Shown: piece after piece, positions 28,047-35,636 of the stretch
How positions within the stretch are numbered: position 1 is the first letter of the stretch
Layout: each line of letters opens with the position of its first letter
NCBI GenBank assembly: GCA_022823305.1
Contig: JAJDXK010000023.1
Span: 50,716 to 114,715 of the forward strand
Direction of reading: 5' to 3'
Source of the DNA: Alphaproteobacteria bacterium
GTDB taxonomy: Bacteria; Pseudomonadota; Alphaproteobacteria; UBA828
Length of the DNA stretch: 64,000 bases
Notes under the pieces: generated by a model
Database searches by the model: none
The model's input: the letters and a program-made list of their open reading frames with translations, nothing else
What the model was told of the DNA's origin: nothing
Made by a program: the position numbers and the translations under genes

Positions 28047-29171
28047 ATGGAACGCTGTGACTTTCTGGTCGTGGGCGCCGGGATGGCCGGGGCCTCGGCG
28101 GCCTGGTGCCTCGCGGAGCAGGGCCGCGTGGTCGTGCTCGAGCGCGAGGACGCGCCCGGCTACCACGCGACCGGGCGCTCCGCCGCCATGTACATGGAGA
28201 CCTACGGCGGCCGGTTGACGCGCGGACTGGCCGTGGCGGGGCGCGCCTTTCTCGCCGAGCCGCCGCCCGGCTTCGCGGCATCGCCCTTCATCACGCCGCG
28301 CCCGGTGATCTACGTCGGACGCGCCGACCAGATCGGCGCGCTCGACCGGCTCTACGACGAGAACCGCGCGCTGGTGCCGACCCTGGCCCGGCTCGGCGCG
28401 GCCGAGGCCCGCGAGCAGGTCGCGGTGCTGCGCGAGGATTACGTGGCCGGTGCCGTGTTCGAGCCGGTGGCCCACGAGATCGACGTCGCCGCCCTGCACC
28501 AGGGCTTCCTGCGGGGCTTGCGCGCCCGCGGCGGCGCGCTCGTGACGGAGGCGGAAGTGACGGCGCTCGCGCGCAAGGGCGGCCTCTGGCAGGCGGAGAC
28601 GGCAGACGGCGCCTACGCCGCGCCGGTGCTGGTCAACGCCGCAGGCGCCTGGTGCGACGCCGTCGCCGCCCTTGCTGGCGTCGCGCCCATCGGCCTGCAG
28701 CCCAATCGCCGGACGGCGTTCATCTTCGACGGCCCGGCCGGCGACGGCGTCGACCACTGGCCGATGGTGCACTGCGTCGGGGACGACTTCTACCTCAAGC
28801 CCGACGCCGGGCGCCTGCTCGGTTCGCCCGCCGACGAGACCCCGTCAGCGCCCTGCGACGCGTACCCCGAGGAGCTCGACATCGCTATCGGCGCCGACTG
28901 CATCATGCGGGCGACGACCCTGGAGATCCGCCACATCCGCAACAAGTGGGCGGGGCTCAGGAGCTTCGTCGCGGATCGGCAGCCGGTGGCGGGCTTCGAC
29001 AAGGCCGCAGACGGCTTCTTCTGGCTGGCGGGCCAGGGGGGCGCCGGCATCATGACCGCGCCTGCGCTCGGCGCGGCGACGGCGGCGATCGCGACCGGCG
29101 AGCCGCTGGCGGAAGCGCTCGCGGCGCGCGGCATCACCGCCGCAGAGCTCGGCCCTTCGCGCCTCGGCTGA
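28047..29171 (+). CDS. FAD-dependent amine/D-amino-acid oxidase (DAO family)
   Basis: A 374-residue flavoprotein of the DAO/glycine-oxidase family. The FAD-binding 'DFLVVGAGMAGASAAWCLAEQG' is at the N-terminus, followed by 'LEREDAPGYHATGRSAAMY', where this family holds the flavin. 'LVNAAGAWCDAVAALAG' is near 200, and 'WAGLRSFVADRQPVAGFD' with 'WLAGQGGAGIMTAPALG' forms the C-terminal FAD contact. It probably oxidises a secondary amine or D-amino acid. An alternative ATG 9 bases upstream would add three residues. It stands alone, divergent from the SDR and convergent with hisI, whose stop abuts its own. Confidence 0.9.
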   Translation: MERCDFLVVGAGMAGASAAWCLAEQGRVVVLEREDAPGYHATGRSAAMYMETYGGRLTRGLAVAGRAFLAEPPPGFAASPFITPRPVIYVGRADQIGALDRLYDENRALVPTLARLGAAEAREQVAVLREDYVAGAVFEPVAHEIDVAALHQGFLRGLRARGGALVTEAEVTALARKGGLWQAETADGAYAAPVLVNAAGAWCDAVAALAGVAPIGLQPNRRTAFIFDGPAGDGVDHWPMVHCVGDDFYLKPDAGRLLGSPADETPSAPCDAYPEELDIAIGADCIMRATTLEIRHIRNKWAGLRSFVADRQPVAGFDKAADGFFWLAGQGGAGIMTAPALGAATAAIATGEPLAEALAARGITAAELGPSRLG

Positions 29172-29555
29172 CTACGCCACGGGCTCGGCGATCACGCGGA
29201 TCTCGCCGCCCTGCACGGCATGGAAGAAGCATGCCGGGCGGTTGGTGTGGCAGGCGGGGCCGGTCTGGTCGACCAGAAGCAGCAGGGCGTCGCTGTCGCA
29301 GTCGAAGCGCATCTCGACCAGCCGCTGGGTGTGGCCGGAGCTCTCGCCCTTGCGCCAGAGTCGGCCGCGCGAGCGGGACCAGTAGCAGACGCGGCCGGTG
29401 GCCAGGGTCTCGCGCACGGCGTCCGCGTTCATCCACGCGAGCATCAGCACCTCGCGCGTCTCGTGCGCCTGCGCGATGGCCGGAATCAGGCCGGCCTCGT
29501 CGAAGCGCAGCCGCGCGATCACCTCCCGGGCCAGGTCGTCGCTCGCGGTCATCAC
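29172..29555 (-). CDS. hisI: Phosphoribosyl-AMP cyclohydrolase
   Basis: A 127-residue HisI, the third enzyme of histidine synthesis, which opens the purine ring of phosphoribosyl-AMP. It shows 'VLMLAWMNADAVRETLATG', the 'WSRSRGRLWRKGESSGH' block, the metal-binding 'FDCDSDALL' aspartates and the zinc cysteines in 'ACHTNRPACFF'. The length is that of the single-domain enzyme without the HisE pyrophosphohydrolase. No other his genes are nearby. The gene abuts the FAD oxidase stop with no intervening base. Confidence 0.97.
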   Translation of the reverse strand: MMTASDDLAREVIARLRFDEAGLIPAIAQAHETREVLMLAWMNADAVRETLATGRVCYWSRSRGRLWRKGESSGHTQRLVEMRFDCDSDALLLLVDQTGPACHTNRPACFFHAVQGGEIRVIAEPVA

Positions 29556-29573
29556 TCCCCTCCGGATGCGACG

Positions 29574-30407
29574 CTAGTGCGGGAGCCGCGCCGATTCAAC
29601 GGTCCGTCCCAGCACGACCTGGACCAGCGCGCCCCCGCCCATGCTGAGCACGAAGAGCGCGAGCGCCGCGACCACGATCGAGGGGCCGGAGGGGGTGTCC
29701 CAGGCGAGCGAGCCGTGCAGCCCGCCCACCACCGCCGCAACCCCGATCAGGCTCGCGAACAGCGCCATCTGCTCGGGAGAGCGCGCGAGCCGGCGCGCCG
29801 TCGCCGCCGGGATGATCAGCAGGGACACGATCAGGATCAGCCCGATGATCTTCATGGCGATGGCGACGGCGAGCGCGATCAGCAGGGTAAACGCGATGCG
29901 GACGAGCCCCACCCGCACGCCCTCGGCCCGTGCCAGCTCCTCGTGCACGGTGATCGCCAGCAGCGGCCGCCAGATCAGCGCCGTCGCGACCAGCACCACG
30001 CCGCCGCCGCCGTAGATCCAGATCAGGTCGCGGCCGGTGACCGCCAGGATGTCGCCGAAGAGATAGCTCATCAGGTCGACGCGCACGCTCTCGAGAAAGC
30101 TGATTCCGACGAGGCCGAGGGCCAGCGTGCCGTGCGCGAGGATGCCGAGCAGGGTGTCGGTGGCGAGCCGCCGCTGCTGCTGGAGCAGCAGCAGGAGCAG
30201 CGCGAGCGCCACGCACATGATGACGATGCCGGCGTTGGGCTCGATGCTCAGCGCCACGCCGAGCAGCACGCCGAGCAGCGCGCTGTGGGCGATGGAATCG
30301 CCGAAGTAGGCCATGCGCCGCCACACCATGAAGCAGCCGAGCGGCCCGGTGGCGAGCGCCACGCCGATGCCGCCCGCGAGCGCGCGCGCGAAGAAGTCGT
30401 CGAACAT
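29574..30407 (-). CDS. znuB: Zinc ABC transporter permease ZnuB
   Basis: A 277-residue inner-membrane permease of the ABC-3 family for zinc or manganese, with about eight hydrophobic segments, starting 'FFARALAGGIGVALATGPLGCFMVWRR' and including the family motif 'GDSIAHSALLG' near residue 40. It follows znuC by 9 bases, and zur precedes znuC, so zinc is the likely metal. The gene encoding the periplasmic protein ZnuA is not adjacent. Confidence 0.94.
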   Translation of the reverse strand: MFDDFFARALAGGIGVALATGPLGCFMVWRRMAYFGDSIAHSALLGVLLGVALSIEPNAGIVIMCVALALLLLLLQQQRRLATDTLLGILAHGTLALGLVGISFLESVRVDLMSYLFGDILAVTGRDLIWIYGGGGVVLVATALIWRPLLAITVHEELARAEGVRVGLVRIAFTLLIALAVAIAMKIIGLILIVSLLIIPAATARRLARSPEQMALFASLIGVAAVVGGLHGSLAWDTPSGPSIVVAALALFVLSMGGGALVQVVLGRTVESARLPH

Positions 30408-30416
30408 GGCGCGCGC

Positions 30417-31259
30417 TCAGCCGCGACCGTCGGGCGGCGTCCCGTCGCCGGGCGCGGCCTCGTCGATCGCTGACAGAGCGGCCGGCAGGTCGTGGCTGTG
30501 GTCGTGGTGGTGGGTGTAGACCGCGAGCGCGGCCGCGGCATGGGGGCCGAAGAGCGAGACGTACTCGGGGTGGCGGCTCACCGCCTCCGGCTCGCCGGCG
30601 CAGCAGACGTGCCCGTTGATGCATACCACGCGGTCGGTCCCGCTCAGCACCAGGTGGAGGTCGTGGGAGATGACCAGGATCCCGCAGCCGCGCCTGTCCC
30701 GCAGGCGGGCGATCAGGCGGTGCATGGCCAGCTGCCCGGCGAAGTCGACCTGCTGGACCGGCTCGTCCAGCACCAGCAGGTCGGGATCGCGCAGCAGGGC
30801 GCGCGCGAGCAGCACGCGCCGGTACTCGCCGCCGGAGAGGCTGCTGAGCTGGCGTTCCATCACCGCCGCCACCCCGACCTCGTCGAGGGTCGCCGCGGCA
30901 TCGGCCGAGGCGCGCCGCCCCGCCATCGCGAGAAAGCGCCGCACGGTGAGCGGCAGCAGCTCCTCCGGCGCGATGCGCTGGGGGACGTAGCCCACCACCA
31001 GGCCCGGCGCGTGACGCACCGTGCCGGCGTCCGGCCTGATGAGGCCGAGGAGCGCGCGCGCCGCGGTGGTCTTGCCCGCCCCGTTGGGTCCGATCAGGCT
31101 CACCACCTCACGCCGGTGCACGTCGATCGAGACCCGGTCCAGCACCGCGCGGCCGCCGTAGCGCACGACGAGGTTCTCGGCGCACGCGAGCGAGGGGCCG
31201 GCGGCGACGCCCGGCCGGCGGGTCAGATGCCCCGCGAGGGAGTCGCGCAGCGCGGACAT
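30417..31259 (-). CDS. znuC: Zinc ABC transporter ATP-binding protein ZnuC
   Basis: A 280-residue ABC ATPase. Walker A is 'GPNGAGKTTAARALLGL' near residue 57, the signature is 'LSSLSGGEYRRVLLARALL', Walker B is 'DLLVLDEPVQQVD', and the switch histidine is in 'VISHDLHLV'. The C-terminal tail is histidine-rich ('THHHDHSHD'), typical of ZnuC and possibly metal-responsive. The ATG at 31259 lies inside the 3' end of zur, a 37-base overlap, so the two are translationally linked. The 30 residues before the ATPase core are poorly conserved. Confidence 0.94.
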   Translation of the reverse strand: MSALRDSLAGHLTRRPGVAAGPSLACAENLVVRYGGRAVLDRVSIDVHRREVVSLIGPNGAGKTTAARALLGLIRPDAGTVRHAPGLVVGYVPQRIAPEELLPLTVRRFLAMAGRRASADAAATLDEVGVAAVMERQLSSLSGGEYRRVLLARALLRDPDLLVLDEPVQQVDFAGQLAMHRLIARLRDRRGCGILVISHDLHLVLSGTDRVVCINGHVCCAGEPEAVSRHPEYVSLFGPHAAAALAVYTHHHDHSHDLPAALSAIDEAAPGDGTPPDGRG

Positions 31260-31729
31260 CTGCCGTGCAGCTCGATGATGATGCGCGAGAGCGCGAAGCC
31301 GGAGGCCGCGGCGCGCTCGGCGACGGCACGGTCGATGCTGGCCGCGTTCATCTCCGAGACCTCGCCGCACTCGCCGCAGATCAGGAACTGGGCGCTGTGG
31401 CCTTCGCCCGGCTGCGGGCAGCCGACGAAGGCGTTGAGGCTGTCGATGCGGTGGACCAGGCCGTGCTCTTTCAGGAACTCCAGCGCGCGGTACACAGTGG
31501 GCGGCTTCGCCGCGCCGGCCCCATCGTCGAGGGCCGCCAGCAGGTCGTAGGCCTTGACCGCGCGGTGGCTGCCCCAGACCAGCTCCAGCACCCGGCGGCG
31601 CAGCGGGGTGAGCCGTGCGCCGCGCCGGCGGCACAGGTCCTCGGCGCGGGCGAGCGCGTCCTCGACGCAGCTCTGATGCTCGTGCCCGCCGTCGTGGAAG
31701 GCCGGCCTGTCGTCCGGCAGGGTGTCCAT
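31223..31729 (-). CDS. zur: Zinc uptake regulator Zur (Fur family)
   Basis: A 168-residue Fur-family repressor. A His/Asp-rich N-terminus ('FHDGGHEHQSC') precedes the winged helix with 'LTPLRRRVLELVW' and the recognition segment 'KPPTVYRALEFLKEHGLVHRI'. The dimerisation domain carries two CxxC pairs, 'CGECGE' and 'CPRC', that hold structural zinc. Genetic linkage to znuCB separates it from Fur and Mur. It should repress znuCB when zinc is plentiful. It is the first gene of zur-znuC-znuB and probably autoregulated. Confidence 0.93.
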   Translation of the reverse strand: MDTLPDDRPAFHDGGHEHQSCVEDALARAEDLCRRRGARLTPLRRRVLELVWGSHRAVKAYDLLAALDDGAGAAKPPTVYRALEFLKEHGLVHRIDSLNAFVGCPQPGEGHSAQFLICGECGEVSEMNAASIDRAVAERAAASGFALSRIIIELHGRCPRCATPSRGI

Positions 31730-31779
31730 CAGCTAATGTCCTTGCCCTCGGCGGCGGCAGCGCGCACCGGCCGCCCGGC

Positions 31780-31792
31780 GTTACAGTATAGC
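31780..31792. promoter_or_regulatory. Candidate -10 / Zur-like half site upstream of zur
   Basis: GTTACAGTATAGC, 51 bases before zur, resembles the core of the known Zur palindrome (GTTATA-N-TATAAC) with mismatches. On the minus strand it contains TATACT, a near-consensus -10. An overlap of promoter and operator would fit autoregulation. The match is partial and no good -35 is visible. Confidence 0.3.
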
Positions 31793-31893
31793 AGCACGCA
31801 CGGAATTGCGGGCAGGCGCCGTTTGCCGTCGCGCGGAACGCGCGCGGAGCGCACGATGCAGGGCTGCGCGCCGCCCTGCTGCGGCCGGCGCCC

Positions 31894-32838
31894 TCAGCGC
31901 GCCCAGATCGAGACGGTGCTCAGGTAGTTCCTGTTGTCGCGGTCGAGCGGATAGAAGATCTCGCTGTGGCGACCGAACCAGCGCTCGTAGATCTCGTCGT
32001 ATTGGCTGTTGGAGTCTTCGACGCCGGAAAACAGGTCGATCAGGACCCGGTTGACGATGTCGCGCCAGGGGCTGTCGTCCTGTGGCAGGACGCAGGCCAG
32101 CGTCTCCATCGCCAGCGCGTAGGTGCGCGGCAGCAGCACCACGCTGCGGCGCGGCTCCGCCCGTGCCGCGAGCCCGAGCAGCGTGATGCCGATATTGGCG
32201 ACGCCGTGAACCTCCGCCGCTGCGAGCGCGGTCATGGCATCCTGCATCGAGGGGTAGAGGCGCAGGTTCGCGGTGGGCAGCGCGTCGCTGATGATGCCGA
32301 CGGTGGTGGTGCCCTCGACCACGCCGATGTCGATCCGGCCGAGGTCCACGCCGCCGGTGGCGCGCTCGCGGTAGATCAGGATGCGGGTTCCGTCGCGAAA
32401 GAACGGGACCGAGAAGTCGACCAGCGCCTCCCGATCCCAGGTCGGCGTGGTGATGCCACAGACGATGTCGAGCTCGCCCGCCGCCACGCGCTCCAGGCGG
32501 TCGCCGGGGGTAACCTCGTACAGCTCCAGCGCAATCGGCTTGCCGACCTCGCTCTCGACCCTCGTGCGAATCTGCTCCAGCAGGTCGACCGAGAACCCCT
32601 CGAACCCGCCGGCTTCCAGCTTCCGCGCGAAGGGCGGCGCGCTCGCCCTGGTGCCGGCGCGCATCACGCCCTCGGCCTCGATCCTGGCGAGCACGCCGTC
32701 GGCGGCTGCATGCGCGGGCGGCGCGAGCTGGGGCAGCGCCGACAGCAGCAGCGCAAGCGCGCCGGCAGCAGCCACGGACCGAAGGAGCCCCCGGCGGTGC
32801 GGCGCAGACGGACGCCGGCGGTCGCCAAAGACGCTCAT
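31894..32838 (-). CDS. Family-3 extracellular solute-binding protein (amino-acid type)
   Basis: A 314-residue periplasmic binding protein of the amino-acid ABC/GltI type. A basic N-terminus and a Leu-rich core with an 'AHAAADG' cleavage site near residue 47 form the signal peptide. The mature domain shows 'GVMRAGTRASAPPFA', 'GFSVDLLEQI', 'AAGELDIVCGITTPTWDRE' (ligand-binding region) and 'VDFSVPFFRDG'. The start is decided by GGGGGGAG directly before the ATG at 32838. It is a single gene with no permease on its strand. A binding-protein/permease fusion of the same broad class is divergently encoded 463 bases away, so the two may share a ligand or a permease. Confidence 0.88.
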   Translation of the reverse strand: MSVFGDRRRPSAPHRRGLLRSVAAAGALALLLSALPQLAPPAHAAADGVLARIEAEGVMRAGTRASAPPFARKLEAGGFEGFSVDLLEQIRTRVESEVGKPIALELYEVTPGDRLERVAAGELDIVCGITTPTWDREALVDFSVPFFRDGTRILIYRERATGGVDLGRIDIGVVEGTTTVGIISDALPTANLRLYPSMQDAMTALAAAEVHGVANIGITLLGLAARAEPRRSVVLLPRTYALAMETLACVLPQDDSPWRDIVNRVLIDLFSGVEDSNSQYDEIYERWFGRHSEIFYPLDRDNRNYLSTVSIWAR

Positions 32839-33301
32839 TCTCCCCCCGCGTCTTGCCTTTGGTTTCGCAGACTCCGGCACCATGTCCCGCTCACGGCGGA
32901 GCCTGTACCCCTGGTTGCGACGACCGGGACTGGTTCGTCGAGCCATCAAGATACTCTATTTCGCCCCGCATCCATATCGGATAGGCTTTACGAGGACAGG
33001 GGGTATGGCTGCTTCGGCGTGGTACGGTCGCGGCAGGCGGGCGCTCCGGCCAGCTTCACCCTCCCGACGGTGACGCCAACCCGGGTTGCGACGATGAGTC
33101 ACGGGACGATCGCCTACAGCCGAAGCGTCGCGGCCGCGGCGCGTTGGCGGGCCTCCGTGACCGGCCCTGCTGCCGCGCCAGGGGAGTGATGCAGAAGCGC
33201 ATCGCGCCTCGTTTCGGCCACCGGGCGGATCCCGACGAGGGCAGCCCCGCACAGAACGTCTTTTCCGTAGAGCCGGGTGCGCGGCGCCCGGGGGCGGCAT
33301 C
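32839..33301. other. 463-base divergent intergenic region
   Basis: This gap separates two divergent binding-protein genes and should hold both promoters. I see no convincing coding frame; the ORFs that cross it are GC-rich artefacts. AT-richer stretches near 32945-32990 are the best promoter candidates, without a clean hexamer pair. The only clear structure is the hairpin just before the fusion gene, listed separately. Confidence 0.5.
33273..33291 (+). promoter_or_regulatory. Hairpin immediately upstream of the fusion-gene start
   Basis: CCGGGTGC (33273-33280) pairs with GCGCCCGG (33284-33291) around a GCG loop, eight pairs with one G-U. It ends ten bases before the GTG start, next to the GGGGGCGG that would serve as ribosome-binding site. 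It could restrain initiation, but GC-rich DNA makes such stems by chance. Confidence 0.35.
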
Positions 33302-34906
33302 GTGAAGCGGCGGCGTCCGTCCTGGCGGCTGCTGCTCGCGGTCGTGCTCGTCGCCTGGGCGGGCGCGGCCTCACCGGCGCTCGCCGACCGGCTGCAGGAG
33401 ATCCGCGAGCGCGGCCACGTGATCGTGGGCGTGAAGGAGGACTACGCGCCCTTCGGCTTCCGCGATGCCGAGGGCGAGCTGGTGGGCTACGACGTGGACG
33501 TGGCGCGCGAATTCGCCGAGGCGATCGGTGTAGACGTCGAGCTGGTGCCGGTCAGCAGCGCCAACCGCCTGCAGAAGGTGCAGCGAGGCGAGATCGACAT
33601 CGTCGCCGCCACCATGGGCGACACCCGCAGCCGGCGCCAGCTCGTCACCATGATCGAGCCGCAGTATTACGGCGACGGCGCCAACGTGCTGCTGCGGGAA
33701 GACGCCAAGATCGGCACCTGGGCGGACCTGCGCGGCCTCTCGGTCTGCGGGCTTCAGGGCTCGCTCTGGAACCGGCTGGCGAAGCAGCGGCTGCTGCTCG
33801 AGGTGACGGCGTTCAACAGCACCCGCGAGGCCGGCCAAGCGCTGCGCAACGAGCACTGCATCGGCTGGATCTACGACGAGGTCCTCCTGCTGCACGAGCT
33901 CGAAAGCGGCGAGTGGGAGGGCTTCGGCGTCACGCTGCCGACGCGCTTCGTGCTGCCCTGGGCGGTGGCCATCGCCAAGGAGGAAGCCGGCCGCCCGCTC
34001 GACCTGCTGCTGGGCGACACGGTGGCCGAGTGGCACCGCACGGGCTTCCTGCAATCGCTGGAGAAGAAGTGGGGCCTGCCGCCCTCGCCCTTCCTGCGCG
34101 ATGCGCGAACGACCTGGCAGGAAGCCGACGAGTCGGGCGCGCTCAAGTGCCAGCGAAACGAGCAGGGCCAGTGGCCGCTGGAATGCCGCGAGGTCGCCCT
34201 GGTTACCGGCAGCGGAATCGGTGGCCTCTCCGGCTTCTCGCTGACCATCATGGAAGTGACGGGCCTCGACATCAGCATCCTCTACGACCCGCTCGACCGC
34301 GACGTCTTCCTCTACGGCCTGGGGCTCACGGCGCTGCTGTCGCTGATCACGGTCGTCGGCAGTCTCGTGCTCGGCGTCCTGTTCGGCTGGCTGATGCACC
34401 GGCGCGTGCCGGGCGTGAGCCACTTCCTGCGGGCGTTCAGCGAGTTCATGCGCATGACGCCCCCGTTGCTGCAGCTCTACATCGTCTTCTTCGGCCTCGG
34501 CGGCGTGCTGCTGGCGCTGGGCTTCACGCTCGACGCCTTCCTGGTGGCTGCCGTGGTGCTCTCGCTCTATGCGGCGTCGAGCAACGCGATCGCCTTTGCG
34601 CTGGCGGCCGACGTCGCCGCCGCCGGCAGCCACCGGCTGCGCTTCACGCCGCGCGACATCCAGCGGGCGTTCACGCTCTGCTACGCCGCGGTGATGGGGA
34701 ACTCCGCCAACATCGTGAAGGCCACCGGCATGGCCAGCACGCTCGCCCTGCCCGAACTGGTGCATGCCAGCACCTCGATAGTGGCGGAGAAGGGCAACGC
34801 CGACGTGATGATGAACCTTCTCCTGATCTGCTACTTCGTGCTGGTCATCATCACCGTCCAGCTCTTCCGGCGCTTTGAGCGACGGGGCAAGGCCGCGACG
34901 CGATGA
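33302..34906 (+). CDS. Binding-protein/permease fusion of an amino-acid-type ABC importer
   Basis: A 534-residue fusion. A signal or anchor segment (8-28) is followed by a family-3 substrate-binding domain at about 30-270 ('GHVIVGVKEDYAPFGFRDAEG', 'VQRGEIDIVAATMGDTRSRR'). A Cys-containing linker leads to a HisM/GlnP-type permease domain from about 335, with several membrane spans and the EAA-like loop 'KATGMASTLALPELVHA' near 475. GlnP-type fusions occur in Gram-positive bacteria; here the binding domain would face the periplasm while tethered. The start is GTG. The next permease overlaps by four bases. No amino-acid-type ATPase gene lies in the window, so energy coupling is unexplained. Confidence 0.85.
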   Translation: MKRRRPSWRLLLAVVLVAWAGAASPALADRLQEIRERGHVIVGVKEDYAPFGFRDAEGELVGYDVDVAREFAEAIGVDVELVPVSSANRLQKVQRGEIDIVAATMGDTRSRRQLVTMIEPQYYGDGANVLLREDAKIGTWADLRGLSVCGLQGSLWNRLAKQRLLLEVTAFNSTREAGQALRNEHCIGWIYDEVLLLHELESGEWEGFGVTLPTRFVLPWAVAIAKEEAGRPLDLLLGDTVAEWHRTGFLQSLEKKWGLPPSPFLRDARTTWQEADESGALKCQRNEQGQWPLECREVALVTGSGIGGLSGFSLTIMEVTGLDISILYDPLDRDVFLYGLGLTALLSLITVVGSLVLGVLFGWLMHRRVPGVSHFLRAFSEFMRMTPPLLQLYIVFFGLGGVLLALGFTLDAFLVAAVVLSLYAASSNAIAFALAADVAAAGSHRLRFTPRDIQRAFTLCYAAVMGNSANIVKATGMASTLALPELVHASTSIVAEKGNADVMMNLLLICYFVLVIITVQLFRRFERRGKAATR

Positions 34907-35577
34907 CGGCACAGGAGACCATCGCCGAGCTGTGGACCTGGTCGCCCTACCTGGCGGAGGGCTTCGGCTGGAACATCATCGTCTCCCTGCTCGCCATGGC
35001 GATCGGGTCCATCGTCGGACTGGTGCTGGCCTTGCTGCGGAGCGGCTCCAACTGGGGGGTGCGGCACAGCGGCGGCGCGCTGACGACGCTGGCCCGCAAT
35101 GCGCCGACCTTCGTCATGCTGTTCTATCTCGCCTACATCATCCCCACCGAGTTCGAGCTGTTCGGCGCGGCCCTGATCTTCCCGGCCTGGATCAAGGCAT
35201 CGCTCGCGTTGGGGATCGCCGTCGCCGGCTACGTGTCGGATAATGCGCTTGCCGCGATACGGCACCTGCGCCGCCACGAGACGGCCGAGGCACTGCTCTT
35301 CGTACCGGCATGGACCAGCTACTTCCTCATCATCGTCATGGCCTCCAGCACCGCCTCGGTGATCGGTGTGCCCGAGCTCGTGCGCAGGGCCGACACCGTG
35401 ATCGGCGCGGTCGACGAGATCGGGCTGGCGCTCTGGGTCTATCTCTGGGCCATGATCTGGTTCCTCGGCTTCAGCGCCCTGCTGACGCTCGGCATGAACT
35501 GGCTGAGCCGCCACATCAAGAAACGCGTGCATCGGCCGATCGACGAGGGCGAGCTGCCGGGGAGCCCGCTTCCATGA
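34903..35577 (+). CDS. Amino-acid-type ABC transporter permease
   Basis: A 224-residue inner-membrane protein with about five spans, related to HisQ/GlnP permeases. The N-terminal segment 'GFGWNIIVSLLAMAIGSIVGLVLALLR' is typical, and the cytoplasmic loop ends in 'SSTASVIGVPELVRRADT', matching the conserved region after the EAA motif. The EAA part itself ('HETAEALLFVPAW') is degenerate. It presumably pairs with the permease half of the fusion protein. The ATG overlaps the fusion gene's stop (ATGA). The last codon overlaps the start of a 20-codon ORF leading into the phosphatase gene. Confidence 0.88.
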   Translation: MTAQETIAELWTWSPYLAEGFGWNIIVSLLAMAIGSIVGLVLALLRSGSNWGVRHSGGALTTLARNAPTFVMLFYLAYIIPTEFELFGAALIFPAWIKASLALGIAVAGYVSDNALAAIRHLRRHETAEALLFVPAWTSYFLIIVMASSTASVIGVPELVRRADTVIGAVDEIGLALWVYLWAMIWFLGFSALLTLGMNWLSRHIKKRVHRPIDEGELPGSPLP

Positions 35578-35636
35578 CGAATCCCCTCGCCCGGCGCGGT
35601 TTTCGGCCGGGCGTGATTGAGGACCGTCGCCGGTGA
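35574..35636 (+). CDS. Candidate 20-residue coupling ORF between permease and phosphatase
   Basis: This very short frame starts with an ATG overlapping the permease stop (ATGA) and ends with a TGA overlapping the phosphatase GTG (GTGA). The peptide is basic (8 Arg, no Lys, no hydrophobic core). GGGGAG lies 9 bases before its ATG. It is more plausible as a translational bridge passing ribosomes from permease to phosphatase than as a functional protein. Chance occurrence in a 55-base gap cannot be excluded. Confidence 0.35.
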   Translation: MTNPLARRGFRPGVIEDRRR

